DNA of 64,000 nucleotides. It comes from Galeopsis tetrahit. Taxonomy: Eukaryota > Streptophyta > Magnoliopsida > Lamiales > Lamiaceae. Shown piece by piece: positions 52,135 through 64,000 of this stretch (positions are counted from its first letter, which is position 1; each line of letters begins with the position of its first letter). The position numbers and the translations under genes were made by a program. Below the pieces are notes generated by a model. That model was not told where the DNA came from. It worked only from the letters and a program-made list of their open reading frames with translations, and searched no databases. The stretch is taken from NCBI GenBank assembly GCA_963675135.1, contig OY776119.1, forward strand, positions 72,471,727-72,535,726, read 5' to 3'.

Positions 52135-52715
52135 GAAAATAAGTGATCAAAAGAAAATATCATCAACTAGCATTGACCATATTGCACACATTAATATTAA
52201 ACAAAATAATTGCATACAATTTGCACGCAATGCTACTTTTTTATGTGTGCAAATATTTTATCGATTTCTGTTTTTGTTCCTTTTTTAGACAAGTTTTGAA
52301 TTCCTAGTGGATCTCATCACGTGTTGCTTCATGTATGGACAAATGAAACTCTTTTTCTTAATATTAATGTTTACGATATAAATCAATTTTAAATGTTAAT
52401 GTTTATTTTCTTTTGTTCAATCTAAACATTTTTTTTCATGTAGTATTGCGGTGTTATATTTGTTATTGTTCTTTACTCTTACTGTGGTTTATTTATTAAA
52501 AAGGGTAGTTTGTATAGTTTGGTCAAAAAACAAACAGTTCGGTGGTATATGAACAATTCCAATGATAGCTTGTTGGTTTATGTGTAATTTCAATGATTGC
52601 TTGGTAGTTTAAGTTCAATTTTAATAAATGTTTGGTAGATTAGTACAATTCAAAACTCAATTGTTTTTTTATTTTATTTAAGGAATGCCCCTTCTATAGA
52701 AAGACACATGTACAA
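52135..52715. other. AT-rich intergenic DNA
   Basis: No gene. A degenerate phrase of the type CAATT..TGGTAG.TTA recurs at about 52540-52645. Confidence 0.45.
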
Positions 52716-53738
52716 CTGTGAGAATAGGTATGTGATCACCGTTAATGAGGTGATATGAATAAATCACTATTTATAAGTATTTACAAGGAGATAAACATTG
52801 TAAATATAACAAACCATATCAAAGAGATATATACAAAGATATGGTCAAAATAAAAAATATATTATTCCTATATTTACATTATTCCCTATTACCCCCCGTC
52901 AAGCGATGCTGAGGATGAGGACGAACGCAGAGCTTGGATCGTAAAAATTCGAAGTTCGGCCGAGGAAGACTCTTAGTAAAGACATCGGCGAGCTGAAGGT
53001 TGGACGGGACGAACTGGGTGAGGAGGCGACCAGAGGAGACCAACTCACAAATAAAATGGCAGTCAATGTCGATGTGCTTTGCTCTCTTATAGGCGACCGG
53101 ATTTTGACTCCAAAATAAGGCACTTTTGTTGTCGCATAGAAGAGTTGGGGCGGACACGGGGAGTTGGCAAGCTCCCGAAAAAGGTTGTTGACCCAAACGA
53201 CCTTCTGAGTAGTGTTAGCAAGCGCACGATACTCGAACTCACAGCTCGAGCGAGCAATAGTGGGTTGTTTCTTTGCACTCCAAGAAACCAGGTTGCCGCC
53301 AAGAAAGATGGAATAACCGTACGTTGAACGCTGAGTGTCGGTGCACCGAGCCTAGTCTGCATCAGAGTAGGCGACCAACGAGTAGTCACTATGCCTACCA
53401 AAAGTAAGGCCAAAGTTAATCGTGCCTTTAACATACCGTAAAATCCGTTTTATGGCGAGGAAGTAATCATCAGTAGGCGACTGAAGGAACTGACTAACAT
53501 TATTGACAGCATAAGACAGATCCGGGCGAGTGATAGTCAGATACTGAAGGGCACCAACAAGCGATCGATAAAGAGTGTGGTCGGCGAAGGGTGTCCCAGA
53601 GCGAACAAGAGATTCCCCCGTGGCAAGGGGAGTGGAAACAGGTTTGGAGTCAAGCAGCTCGGCACGGACGAGGATGTCATGAGCGTACTTTGTCTGACTG
53701 AGAAAAAGTCCAGCAGGAGTGTGCGAGACCTCCAGCAG
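52716..53738 (-). mobile_element. Minus-strand Ty1/copia 3' fragment (RT end, RNase H, LTR piece)
   Basis: On the minus strand from about 53738: EVSHTPAGLFLSQTKYAHDIL, KPVSTPLATGESL, YRSLVGALQYLTITRPDL, LRYVKGTINFG, YSDADWAG-type block, LCDNKSALFWSQNPV, KRAKHIDIDCHF and LADVFTKSLPR. These are RT C-terminus and RNase H landmarks. A G-rich tract (complement of TTACCCCCCGTC, near 52895) and an AT-rich stretch down to about 52716 look like polypurine tract and LTR start. Stops and frameshifts are present. The fragment ends abruptly at 53738, where a plus-strand copia begins. Confidence 0.8.
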
Positions 53739-53742
53739 GAAG

Positions 53743-56700
53743 CTCAACAATTTTAAGATGACAGATGACAAGACCCTTGATGAGCAGTTAATAGAGTTCA
53801 TGCAAGCTGTTGATGATCTTGAAAATGTTGGAGTCACCTTAGATGATCACAAGAAGTCTTTTCTACTATTGGAGTCCTTACCACCTTCATATGATAGCTT
53901 CAAGGATGCTTTGCTGATTACCAAGGAGGGTAAGGCAAAATTCAAAGAAGTCTTGTCCATTCTGAAAACTAAGAGTTTACATGTAGCAAACTCAACCAAG
54001 AAGACCAAGAACCAAGCTGAGGGTCTTAATATCAAACTCAAGAATGACAAGAAAGGAGGGCAAGGCAAGAAGTTTCATGCCAAGCCAAATTAAAAGAAGA
54101 ATGGGTTTGTAGCCAAGAGCAGAGCTTGCTACAAATGCCATAAAGAAGGACATTTCTTTAAAGATTGTCCTGAGCACAAGAAGTCTACTCATCCTGCCAA
54201 AGCTGATGTAGCAGAGGCAAAAGGATATGATAGTGCAGAAGTCATGAGCATAACAGATAGCAAACTTGTTAATGAATGGGTGTTGGATTCTGGAAGTTCA
54301 TTTCACATGTGTCCCACCAAATCTTGGTTTCAAAACCTGGAAATGATGGATGGTGGATCAGTTCTGTTGGGTAATGATGAAAGCTGCAATGTGAGGGGTA
54401 TTGGCACTGTGAGGGTGAAGATGTTTAATGATAAACATGTGATCCTGACCAATGTCAGATTTGTTCCAGATTTAAAGAGAAACCTTATATCTCTTGGCAC
54501 ACTAAATGCTTTGGGTTATGAATTCAAAACTGAAAAAGGATGTTTGTTTGTCACCAAAGCTGATAGAATAGTGATGCAAGGGAAGAAGTCTAATGGTCTA
54601 TATTCTTTAATTGGTGAGACAATCACAGGTGCTGCTGATGTTACCATGAGTTCTGAAGATGCTATGCTTTGGCATAAGAGGCTGGCACATGTGGGTGAGA
54701 AAGGTCTGATGGAGTTATCCAAGAAGGGGGCATTCCACCAGAAGACATTCAAAAGCCTGGAGTTATGTGAGCAGTGCATTCTTGGCAAGGCCAAGAAGAA
54801 GTCATTCCAGAAGGGTGAGCACACTACCAAGGAGCTGCTGGATTATGTTCATTCAGATGTCTGGGGGCCATCAAGGACTGAAACCATTGGTGGAGGTAAG
54901 TATTTCATGTCAATTATAGATGACTATTCTAGAAAAGTTTGGGTGTTCATTCTCAAACAGAAGAGTGAGGCCTTTACAAAATTCAAAGAATGGCTACTTG
55001 AGATAGAGAACAAGAAATGAAAGTCCTTAAAACATTTGAGGACAGATAATGGCCTTGAGTATCTATCAGCTGAATTCAATGAATTTTGTAAAGAGAAGGG
55101 CATTACTAGACATAGAACTGTCCCTCTTAATCCACAACAAAATGGATTAGCAGAGAGAATGAATAGAACTATTCTAGAACGGGTCAGGTGCATGTTAGCT
55201 GATGCTAAATTACCTAAAAGCTTTTGGGGAGAAGTTGTATGTACTGCATGTTACTTGATAAACAAAACTCCCTCATATGCTTTAGAAGGTAAAACCCCAT
55301 ATGAGATCTGGTATGGCAAGTTGTCTGATTATTCAAAACTTAAAGTGTTTGGATGTTAGGCTTATGCACATATTAGACAGGATAAGCTTGAGCCTAGGGC
55401 TCTGAAATGTATATTCATTGGCTATCCAATAGGTGTCAAGGGCTATAGACTGTGGTGCCTTGAACCAGGTCATAAGAAAGTGATAATCAGCAGAGATGTT
55501 GATTTTAATGAGAAGGTAATGGGATATCCTCATAATGGAAACTCCCATGACCTAGATGGAAGAATTGTAAATGAGTCAGAAGAGAGTTTCTCAGCTGAGG
55601 TGGAGTTTCCCACATCAGGAGAGTTGACCCCAGAGGAGGTGGACAACTTTGCTGATACAGGAGACAACACCCTTGATGAGGTTGTTCCAGAACAGGTTCC
55701 AGAAGATGATCCAGAAGATCATTCAGAAGATGAGGCCATGGAGGACAACCCTGCTGATCTGAGAAATTACAGCCTTGCAAGAGATAGGCTCAGGAGGCAG
55801 ATTCACCCCCCATCTAGGTTTGGTCAGGCTGATCTTGTGTCATATGCTCTGATCACAGCAGAAGAGGTGGAGCATTATGAGCCAAGAAACTATAAGGAAG
55901 CTATCACCAGTCCTGAAAGAGAGCAGTGGATAGCAGCCATGTCAGAAGAGTTGCAATCCTTAGAGAAGAATGAGACCTGGATCCTTGTGGAGAAGCCAGA
56001 CAACCAGAAGTTGGTCAGCTGTAGATGGCTGTTCAAGAAGAAGCTTGAAGTTGGATTTGGTGGTGCTAGAGAGCAGATCAGATTCAAGGCTAGGTTGGTG
56101 GCAAGAGGATTCACACAAAGAGAAGGCATAGACTTCAATGAGGCATTCTCTCCTATTGTTAAACACTGTTCAATAAGATTACTTTTGTCTAAGGTTGCTC
56201 AAGATGATCTTGAGTTACATCAGCTAGATGTTAAAACTGCATTCCTACATGGAGAACTAGCTGAAACAATATATATGCATCAACCAGAAGGTTTTATCAT
56301 GCCTGAAACTCAAAGTAAGGTATGCTTGCTTAAGAAATCATTGTATGGGCTCAAGCAGAGTCCTAGACAATGGTATAGAAAGTTTGATACATTCATGCTT
56401 TCTATTGGTTTCTTAAGAAGCAAATATGATGGATGTGTATATATTGGTAAACAAGATTACCTAGAGAGCACCTATCTACTGATCTATGTAGATGATATGT
56501 TAATAGCTAGCAAGAGTATGAGAAAGATTACCCAGCTGAAGCAGCAGTTGAGTAGCAAGTTCGAGATGAAGGATTTGGGTGAAGCCAAGAGAATATTAGG
56601 CATGGATATTCTCAGAAACAGGAAAGCAGGGAAGCTGTTCTTGTCCCAGAAAGGTTACATCCAGAAGGTGTTGAGAAGATTCCTTATGCACCAGTCCAGA

Positions 56701-57468
56701 CCTGTTAGTACCTCATTTGGCCAGCAATTTAAGTTGTCAGCCAAGCAATCTCCTCAAACAGCTGAAGAGAAGAAGCAGATGCTTACTGTTCCTTATGCAA
56801 ATGGAGTTGGAAGTCTCATGTATGCTATGGTTTGTAGCAGACCAGATCTTGCCTATGTTGTTAGTATGGTGAGTAGGTTCATGGGAAATCCAGGAAAGCT
56901 ACATTGGGAAGCTTTAAAGTGGATTCTAAGATATCTGAATGGTTCAGAAGACTTAGGATTATTGTTTGAAAAATCAGTTGATACCAAGAGACCTTTGATT
57001 GGATTTGTGGATTCTGATTTTGCTGGAAACATAGATACAAGGAAGTCTTTATCTGGTTATGTGTTTACATTGTATGGCACTGCTATCACCTGGAGAACAG
57101 CTTTACAATCTATGGTGACCTTATCCACAACAGAAGCTGAATACATAGCCTTAACAGAAGTTGTGAAGGAAGCAATGTGGTTGAAGGGCATTCTGAGAGA
57201 TTTTGGCATATTTCAGAAAAGTGTTCCTGTGCTGTGTGATAATCAGAGTACAATTCATCTAGCAAAACATCAAGTGTTTCATGAGAGGTCAAAGCACATT
57301 GATGTGAAGTTGCATTTTGTTAGAGACATCTTGGAGAAGAGCATTGTTGAAGTTCAGAAGGTAGCTTCAGAAGAGAATGCAGCTGATATGTTAACTAAGG
57401 CATTACCAAGCAATAAGTTCAACCATTGCATGGAGTTGGTAAACCTTAGTACCTGGGATGTTCATTAA
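53743..57468 (+). pseudogene. Tork-like copia gag-pol, one frame with three stops
   Basis: All parts lie in one reading frame. Gag end: LDEQLIEFMQAVDDLENVG, SLPPSYDSFKDAL; zinc knuckle CYKCHKEGHFFKDC (about 54130). Protease: WVLDSGSSFHMCP (54277). GAG-pre-integrase: LWHKRLAHVGEKGLMEL and CEQCILGKAKK. Integrase: SDVWGPSRTETIGGG, IIDDYSRKVWVF, RTDNGLEYLS, NGLAERMNRT (Asp-Asp-Glu present). RT: WLFKKKLE, QLDVKTAFLHG, YGLKQSPRQWY, YVDDMLIAS near 56490. RNase H: VDSDFAGN, TTEAEYIALTE, LCDNQSTIHLAK, ADMLTKALPS. The frame is cut only by TAA at 54091, TGA at 55018 and TAG at 55357. No frameshift is seen, so decay is by point mutation. Confidence 0.9.
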
Positions 57469-57535
57469 GAAGAGAATGAACAAACAGCCTTGAGGAGGGC
57501 TGGGAAGAAGGAAATCTTGCATTAAGGTGGAGAAT

Positions 57536-58180
57536 TGTTAGGATTAATGCAATATTGGATGTCATCTAATATCTATCTATGAGAAGAGTTGCTATTGTTC
57601 TGATCTTGGAGTTCAGCAAAGTTGAGTTAAGGAGTAATTCAACTGATAAGGTTTAGTGGTCTTATTAGGAGTCAACTAATCTGAAATTATGAGTTTGGAC
57701 AACTCTGCTAGACAAGTTATCTGAAGTCAGTTCAGGAGAGTTGGGGCCAAGTCTGCTGAAGACAAGTCTGCTTATCCCAAGTCTGCTGAGACAACTCTGC
57801 TGGGTCAAGTCTACTGAAATCTAGTTTTCAGAGTTAGTTAATTCTGTTATTTCTGTTAGTTAGTTAGTTGGTTAGTGGCGGTTATCCAATGCATTGTACA
57901 TCTATAAATACACCATCTAGTGCATAGGTTGTGGGTTACTGAACAAAACTGAATTTGAGAGTTTCGAGAGATCAAGCTTAGTGAATACTTGTAATCTGTA
58001 ACTTTCATTTGTGATTAGTGAAGAGAGTCTTCTATCCTCCGTGGACGTAGATCATTTGATCGAACCACGTAAATCCCGTGTTCTTTCTTTGAGTTCTTTA
58101 TACGTTTCAATTCATTGCGTTTCTAGTTGTCTTGATTTATCATTTGTAAGGAGTTGCTTTGTGAATACAATTCCGTAACA
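57536..58180 (+). repeat. 3' LTR of Tork-like copia
   Basis: Begins TGTTAGGATTAATGC, ends TTCCGTAACA (short inverted ends TGTTA/TAACA). Contains CTATAAATACACC (about 57902), a likely TATA box. Confidence 0.85.
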
Positions 58181-60132
58181 GGGGGTACGAAAAATATTAA
58201 GACATACAGTTCGAGAAAACTTAAAAAAAAAAAAAAAATTACATAACCTTCAAATAAAAAAAAATTACACTTATACTCGTTTTATTTTCTTGAATTTGAG
58301 GTGAATTAAATGATGACGTTGAAGAAGACTCCCTATCCATTGAGACTCATCTATTTGGAAAAGTGCAAGAAGCTTCTTGAGATTTCATTCCCTTGAACAT
58401 AAATTCTCGAAGATCGAATTATTTTTTAGTTGTCTTAAGTTTCTTTAATATAAGTTTATCTTTCGTCATTTTTTAGTTGAATTAGATAGTGAGTTGAAAA
58501 TAATTAATTTAGCATAATGTAGCAAATTAGTAATTATAATACAAACTCTAATTGTTAATTTAGAACGTATTCCTAATTGAATTAGATAGTAAAATAATAA
58601 TTATTATTATATAAACTATAATTCATAACTTATAAGTTATAGACCAAAATAAATTTATTCATAAATTAAATAAAATAGTCAAGTGCATTTTATAAAACTT
58701 TTTTTTGGGCCTTTTAATTGTGGGGATGCAGATTGGGTTGACCTCCTACAATTATTTTTTTTAGCCTTAAATATAAAAATTTTTAAAAAAAATCTCAATT
58801 TGGGGTAGAGTGTACCCCAAATTCTATTCTCCCTCCGCCCCTGGTGTTGAGTCACTACTCACTAGCTTCCATAAGACACATATTTTTAAGTCAGGTATTT
58901 AAAGGAGTTGTTTAATTTTGATTCAGGTGGAAATGAGACCAAATCCGATTTGAGGGCAAATTGTTGAGAATGGTGGAGATGAGATCACGAGATTCAATGA
59001 AAATATGGATGTTAAGATATTGATTTACTTTCTTATTATATTCGATTTCATGGATGCGTAAATCGGCTATGCAAATGTGTATTTGGCGGCCACCAATCGA
59101 CCCGATTTTAATGCAATTAGTTATTTTGTACATTTTCATTAGGCTACGACCAGGTAGGTGAATATTGGAAAAAAAAAAAGTGTGCACATTAATATGGGAC
59201 GGATGGAGCTAAACTTCTTGTTACCCTTTTCAAAACCCAAATTACTTTACTTTATACATAGACACAACTCACACAAGTCAACCACGCAAGTTACTCATTT
59301 ACTTTAATTCTTTCAATACCTTGTGTGCCCAAAAATTTATATGAGACGGAAGGTGTAATACTTAACTGATCAAATTTCATTATTTTCACTTTTATTTTAA
59401 TTTGTACAATTTATAATTTTCAATAATCTTTTTATAAATAATATATTTACACTATATTATTACCATCTTCCAACCACCTATAATACTAGTACTAGTAAAG
59501 TAATCAATATCAATATTCATTATATTGAAATATTGAGCGCTCAAAGAAATTAGGTGGTGGGAGCATATATTTTTTTTTCCTCAATGGTGCCAATGGTGAG
59601 TAGCTCTCTCTACTTCTTCAAAAAAAAGTTACTCTCTCTACCTTTTTCATGATTCTTAGACTCTTTCTTGAAAGGGTAAAAAAACGGTTAAGCTGCTTTT
59701 CTTCAACTTTTAGTATAGTGATTAATTAATTTAGATATTGCCTCAATCCGTGGATTAACTGATTCTTCTTGTCTTCTCCTGTTAAAATACTGCTTCCGCC
59801 ATTTTCAAGACTAGAATTTTGTCTTCTTCTGCACTCTTACATTAGTAATACATTGCACAAGAATTCCTAAATCCCATGTAAATCTCCATTTTTTTATGTT
59901 TATTACCTTCTATTTGGAATAGATTGAGCTTTAACTTTTAAGTAAGGAATATCTCAGATTCTCTCCTCTCTCTCTCTCTTGTTAACATCAACTTGGCCCT
60001 TTCTTTCAGTTTTCTTGACTTTATACACAATTTTTGCGAGATTCTTTTAATTTTGAGCTATCTATAGGAGTATATGGTAATGGGTTGTGCATATTTCATG
60101 AATTGAAAGAAGAATTGGGACCTGTTTTCTCC
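58181..60132. other. Intergenic region upstream of GH5 gene
   Basis: No gene supported. A short stretch at about 58312-58400 reads TPYPLRLIYLEKCKKLLEISF, which resembles one leucine-rich repeat but is too short to call. CTCTCTCTCTCTC at about 59967-59979 and a pyrimidine-rich leader precede the gene. Confidence 0.45.
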
Positions 60133-63100
60133 ATGGAGATTATTATCCGCAATTGGGGTTTCTTGTTTTTGCTGTGCTTTGCCCTCATTTTTCCAGTTGG
60201 ATTTTCAGGTTCTTTGCATTTCAAGATAAAATGTTGAAATTTATTTGTCATTTTTTGCTTAATTTCCCCCATTTGAATTTGTGAATAATTCAGTGTCTGG
60301 ATTACCCGGGAATGGGAGAGTAAGAGGAGTGAATTTAGGTGGATGGTTGGTAATTGAGGGTTGGATAAAGCCTTCTCTGTATGATGATATTCCAAATGGA
60401 GACATGCTTGTAAGTTGTTGCTTTCATTTTTTCTCATTTCAAATTGATTATATGTGTCACTGTTTGTTATTAGTATCTGGTGTTTGCAATGTAGGATGGA
60501 ACAGAGGTTCAATTCAAATCTGTGACTCTGAACAAATACGTTTCAGCTGATAACGGTGGTGGAGGATCAGTTGCGGTTGATCGAGATTTTCCTCTTTCTT
60601 GGGAAACATTTCGGGTCAGTGGACCTTATTCAAATTCTTCAATGGGAATCATTGAATTACAATGAGAATGTATTGCTCTAATTTTGGAATAAATGATAGT
60701 TGTTTGAGCAGAAATGATTATAGGGGGAGGTAGTTAATCAAAATGGGGTAATTGATTACCTTATTTGAGTCTTATTACCCGAATTATGAGAAGGTGAATT
60801 GATCATCTTTCATCATCATAATTACCATATATTCGCATTGAAGAGTTACGAACCAGGCGCCCCCTAATTCTTAGTTGTAGATAAAAGGCTTTAAGAAGTA
60901 TTTCTTGGCATTAGGATTTAAATCAAAGCTTCACATTAGTAGGACTCATTGGAGAACTGCCTTAGAATTTTAGATGTTTATTAGGAAAACTTCTACATTT
61001 ATTGAACTTCAACTAGTATTTTAAGCAAATTCAGATACTATATGTTTCTCTTCTGCCGAATCAAATTATTACTTTGAATTGTGTTAGCTCTAACAAAATA
61101 AATTTGAAGAAAATGCAGCACTAATTTGGCTGAAACTTTATTCAGCTTTTCATGCTTAATAATCTTTCTTAAAATTTGGTTTAAATCTGATTATTAGATT
61201 TCAATCCGGTGATATTCTTTCTTGGGGCATTATTTTCCATAATGCATTGGGTAATGTTCTATTCAGATTGATAATATCATTAATTTATACTGATACCTTT
61301 TTCTTTCTGCAACTGCAGTGAACTTATTTAATGTGCATTTTCTCGGCAGTTATGGAGAGTTTCGCAGTCGGTATTCCAATTTCGCACATCTGGAGGCCCG
61401 TTTCTGACATGTAATGGAGATGGGGGCACTGTTTCTGCAACAGCAGAGTCGCCATCTGATACCGAGACATTTTACGTGGAACGGAATAATGACAATCGAG
61501 TTCACATTAGACTCAAGAGTGGTACTTATTTACAGGTAGGATCACAGATGGACTACTAAAGAAAAGAATATCACTCTTTTTTTTGTCTGCTTTTGAGTTG
61601 AAATGGATTTGCTTTGCTTTGTTAAAGGTTTGAGCTATTTTTAGAAAAGTAAGAATAGATGTTAAAGTCGTCTCAAGTTTAGAGTAATTTGAAATTCTGT
61701 TTGTTCCTTATTCGTTATTAGTGACACTATGGCGCACCAGTTGCATGCAATTTTGACTAAAAAATTATCAGCTCACACAATGGAAAGTATTAGTTGTATA
61801 TTGAAAAAACTGCTAATATTGTTCAGCCTACAAACTCGTACATTCTTTTTTATGAACTAATAATTTTCTTTATATGACTAATATTTCTCATTATATATAT
61901 TTCAGTTTTTTTTTTGGTGCATGAGTCAAATATTGGTTAAAACTGCATAGATGTTTTTTCCTTTACTTGTTAATATCTTATTATACCAATTTGTTTAGGC
62001 TTCAAAAGCCAACCAGCTCACAGCAGACTATCCAGGGACACCGGGATGGGATGATAATGCTGCGACATTTCTGTTGATAATTTCGTCAAATAATTTGCAT
62101 GGAGACTACCAGCTTGCAAATGGATATGGCCACAATAAGGCAGAAGAAGTTTACAAGGTTAGCTGATTATTATGATCACAATTCTTTATCAAATTATTGA
62201 TAATGCAATGTTTGATTTCTGATACTATCTACCTTTTGGTTTTTAATTTGCTATTGCAGAAGCATAGAAACAGTTTTATCACCATAGAAGATTTCGATTT
62301 CCTATATAGGCATGGAATAAATACTGTGAGGATTCCTGTTGGTTGGTGGATAGCTTACGATCCCGATCCTCCACCTCCTTTTATTGGTGGAAGTCTGGAA
62401 GCACTTGATAATGCATTTACTTGGGCACAGTATGTTTTCTTTTTCCAACGTCCGAAATAAGATTACTTTCTTATCATGGATTTCTTGTGTTTTCACTGTA
62501 CTTTTTTTTTGGTGCAGAGAGTTCAGCATAAAGTGCATAATTGACCTTCATGCTGCACCGGGCTCTCAGAACGGGCAGGAACACAGTTCTAGTAGAGACG
62601 GGACAACGGGCTGGCCTACATCACCCGATTACATCTCGAAAACACTAAATGTGATAGACTTTCTTGCTTCGAGGTAGATTCTCATGATGCCAAATTGATC
62701 ATAAGTATAACCACCATCTATCTCCAGCAGAAGGCAAAAACTTCTATGCAACTGATTTAACTTGATAAAGAAAAATGAAATATATAATGAGAAGTATTAG
62801 TTCATATGAATGAAAACAAAAAAAATGTTAGTTTGTAAGCTGAATAGTATTAATACTTTTTCACATTTCAATACAACTAAATGACTAATGGAGTACTTTT
62901 AACCATATGAGCTGCTTTTTTTCGACCACTTTTTTCGATGATTAGCAGAAAAAGATGAACAGTTTTGTTAATTCACTGAAGTGTTACTCCCAACACAATA
63001 CTCTGTTCTAGAAGATAAACATGTTTTTTCAATCTTTTTATGCATGAACTTGAAAATGTTTCTTCAGGAACTTGCATTTCCTGGCTGGGGTTCTTGTTAT

Positions 63101-64000
63101 AGACTGCAATGCGAAACCCATGATTAACTACTGTTATTATGTGAATGTTGTCGACATTATGAAAACCTTAAAGTTGATTTTAATTCAGCTAAAGAACATA
63201 GTTCACCAGCACAAGAACTAGATTTGATTTTATATTCTTAGCTTGTTCATTTCCTCACCATATTTACGAGTCCAAGTTTTACCAAGCAAATTGGAACAGG
63301 ATTTTGCAACATTTGATCAAAATTATAATCGTAATCTTTTTGCTACTATCTTTCTTTTTGTTTGCTTGTGTGTGTAAATAATACTATAATTTATTTCATA
63401 ATTCTGCAGGTATGCCAAACATCCTTCATTGCTGGGGATCGAGCTATTAAACGAGCCATCTGCTGCCTTAGTTCCATTGGATGTGCTAGTTTCATATTAT
63501 AAACAAGGATACCACATTGTTCGAAAATACTCATCAACAGCTTATGTTATATTCTGCCAAAGAATTGGCAATGCAGACCCATTCGAGCTCTACCAAGCTA
63601 ACATAGGGGATTCAAATACTGTAATTGATTTGCATTACTACAATCTATTCGACACTTTTTTTGTCAACATGACTTCTCTAGATAATATTCAGTTCATATA
63701 TAAGAGTAGGGAAACACAGGTACAGGCTCTGAACAATGCAAATGGACCCCTCCTTTTCATTGGTAAGCTATGATTCTCACTAGAACTTATTATTACTTGT
63801 GAATTTGAGATAATAATGGATATGAAAATTGATTGCAGGGGAATGGGTGAATGAGTGGAATGTAATGAGTGGATCACAGACGGACTACCAAGATTTTGGA
63901 CGAGCCCAACTGGAGGTGTACAATGCTGCCTCGTTTGGATGGGCGTACTGGACACTCAAGAACGATAGGAACCACTGGGATTTCGAGTGGAACATCCGAA
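60133..64000 (+). CDS. GH5 exo-1,3-beta-glucanase-like (glucan 1,3-beta-glucosidase), partial
   Basis: Exons: 60133-60208, 60294-60409, 60495-60614, 61350-61535, 61999-62157, 62260-62429, 62518-62673, 63410-63762 and 63839 to beyond the window (499 residues visible). Residues 1-25 are a signal peptide (FLFLLCFALIFPVGFS). RGVNLGGWLVIEGWIKPSL starts the GH5 fold. Exons 3-5 encode an inserted beta-trefoil/fascin-like domain (FKSVTLNKYVSADNGG, FYVERNNDNRVHIRLKSG), as in plant GH5 beta-glucosidases with a DUF7910-type insert. Exons 6-9 resume the barrel: NTVRIPVGWWIAYDP, IIDLHAAPGSQNG, the acid/base Glu343 in LLNEPS, DLHYYNLF, and the nucleophile Glu447 in LFIGEW. It would be secreted and trim beta-1,3-linked glucans or glucosides at the wall. 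No defect is visible. The last exon continues past 64000. Confidence 0.92.

Larger units (their letters stand above)
53740..58180 (+). mobile_element. 5'-truncated Tork-like Ty1/copia with 3' LTR
   Basis: Starts inside gag (no 5' LTR) and runs through PR, INT, RT, RNase H to a 645-bp 3' LTR (57536-58180; TGTTAGG..CGTAACA) after AAGGTGGAGAA. With no second LTR and no TSD, it is a truncated copy, broken at the junction with the minus-strand copia. Confidence 0.85.

Noticed and set aside
58312..58400. LRR-like stretch (possible NLR gene remnant)
   Set aside because: Only about 20 residues resemble a leucine-rich repeat and stops follow at once.

Overview
The window is nuclear DNA from a flowering plant, most likely a eudicot. 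It has GT-AG introns, a plant RING-H2 (ATL-type) gene, a plant GH5 glucosidase gene, F-box genes, and nearly every class of plant transposable element. I cannot name the species; an asterid is a guess. Only two loci look like ordinary host genes: the intronless ATL-type E3 ligase gene (21850-22890) and the 5' part of a multi-exon GH5 exo-glucanase gene (from 60133, cut by the window end).

Layout. 1-2788: 3' part of a CACTA (En/Spm) transposon, with DUF4218/DUF4216 coding exons and a right end packed with GACGGA..TCCGTC subterminal repeats and a terminal CACTACAAAA-type end. 2789-7331: relics, namely a copia RNase H scrap, a broken glycosyltransferase-17 fragment and an internally deleted minus-strand copia. 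7332-21194: a 13.9 kb PIF/Harbinger element bounded by matching TIRs and a TAA target-site duplication. 21333-25000: ATL gene flanked by two related Stowaway-type MITEs and a 1.15 kb MULE-like element with a 9-bp TSD. 25193-32000: a 5'-truncated LINE tail with a 14-bp TSD, and a longer decayed L1-type LINE carrying a hAT MITE. 32608-48372: a three-level nest, old copia > hAT element > young SIRE-like copia, in which each insertion has its own TSD. 48682-58180: F-box pseudogene, stacked SIRE-type LTR relics, a minus-strand copia fragment abutting a plus-strand Tork-like copia. 58181-64000: intergenic DNA, then the GH5 gene.

Most unusual region. PIF/Harbinger elements normally carry a DDE transposase and one Myb/SANT protein. 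This one also appears to hold a second Myb/SANT-like gene, two GRF-type zinc-finger proteins with C-terminal membrane segments, a six-exon DUF1985-ULP1 (SUMO-protease-like) gene, and an intact 357-codon F-box gene. The transposase and the ULP1 gene each contain one in-frame stop, while the other five reading frames are open. I know ULP1-like cargo from Mutator-like elements; I do not recall this combination in Harbinger, so it is my main candidate for an undescribed system. Promoter-like DNA upstream of the second GRF gene and of the ULP1 gene each has an E2F-type TTTGGCGC motif.

All exon boundaries come from reading frame continuity and splice consensus by eye. Divergence figures are hand counts.
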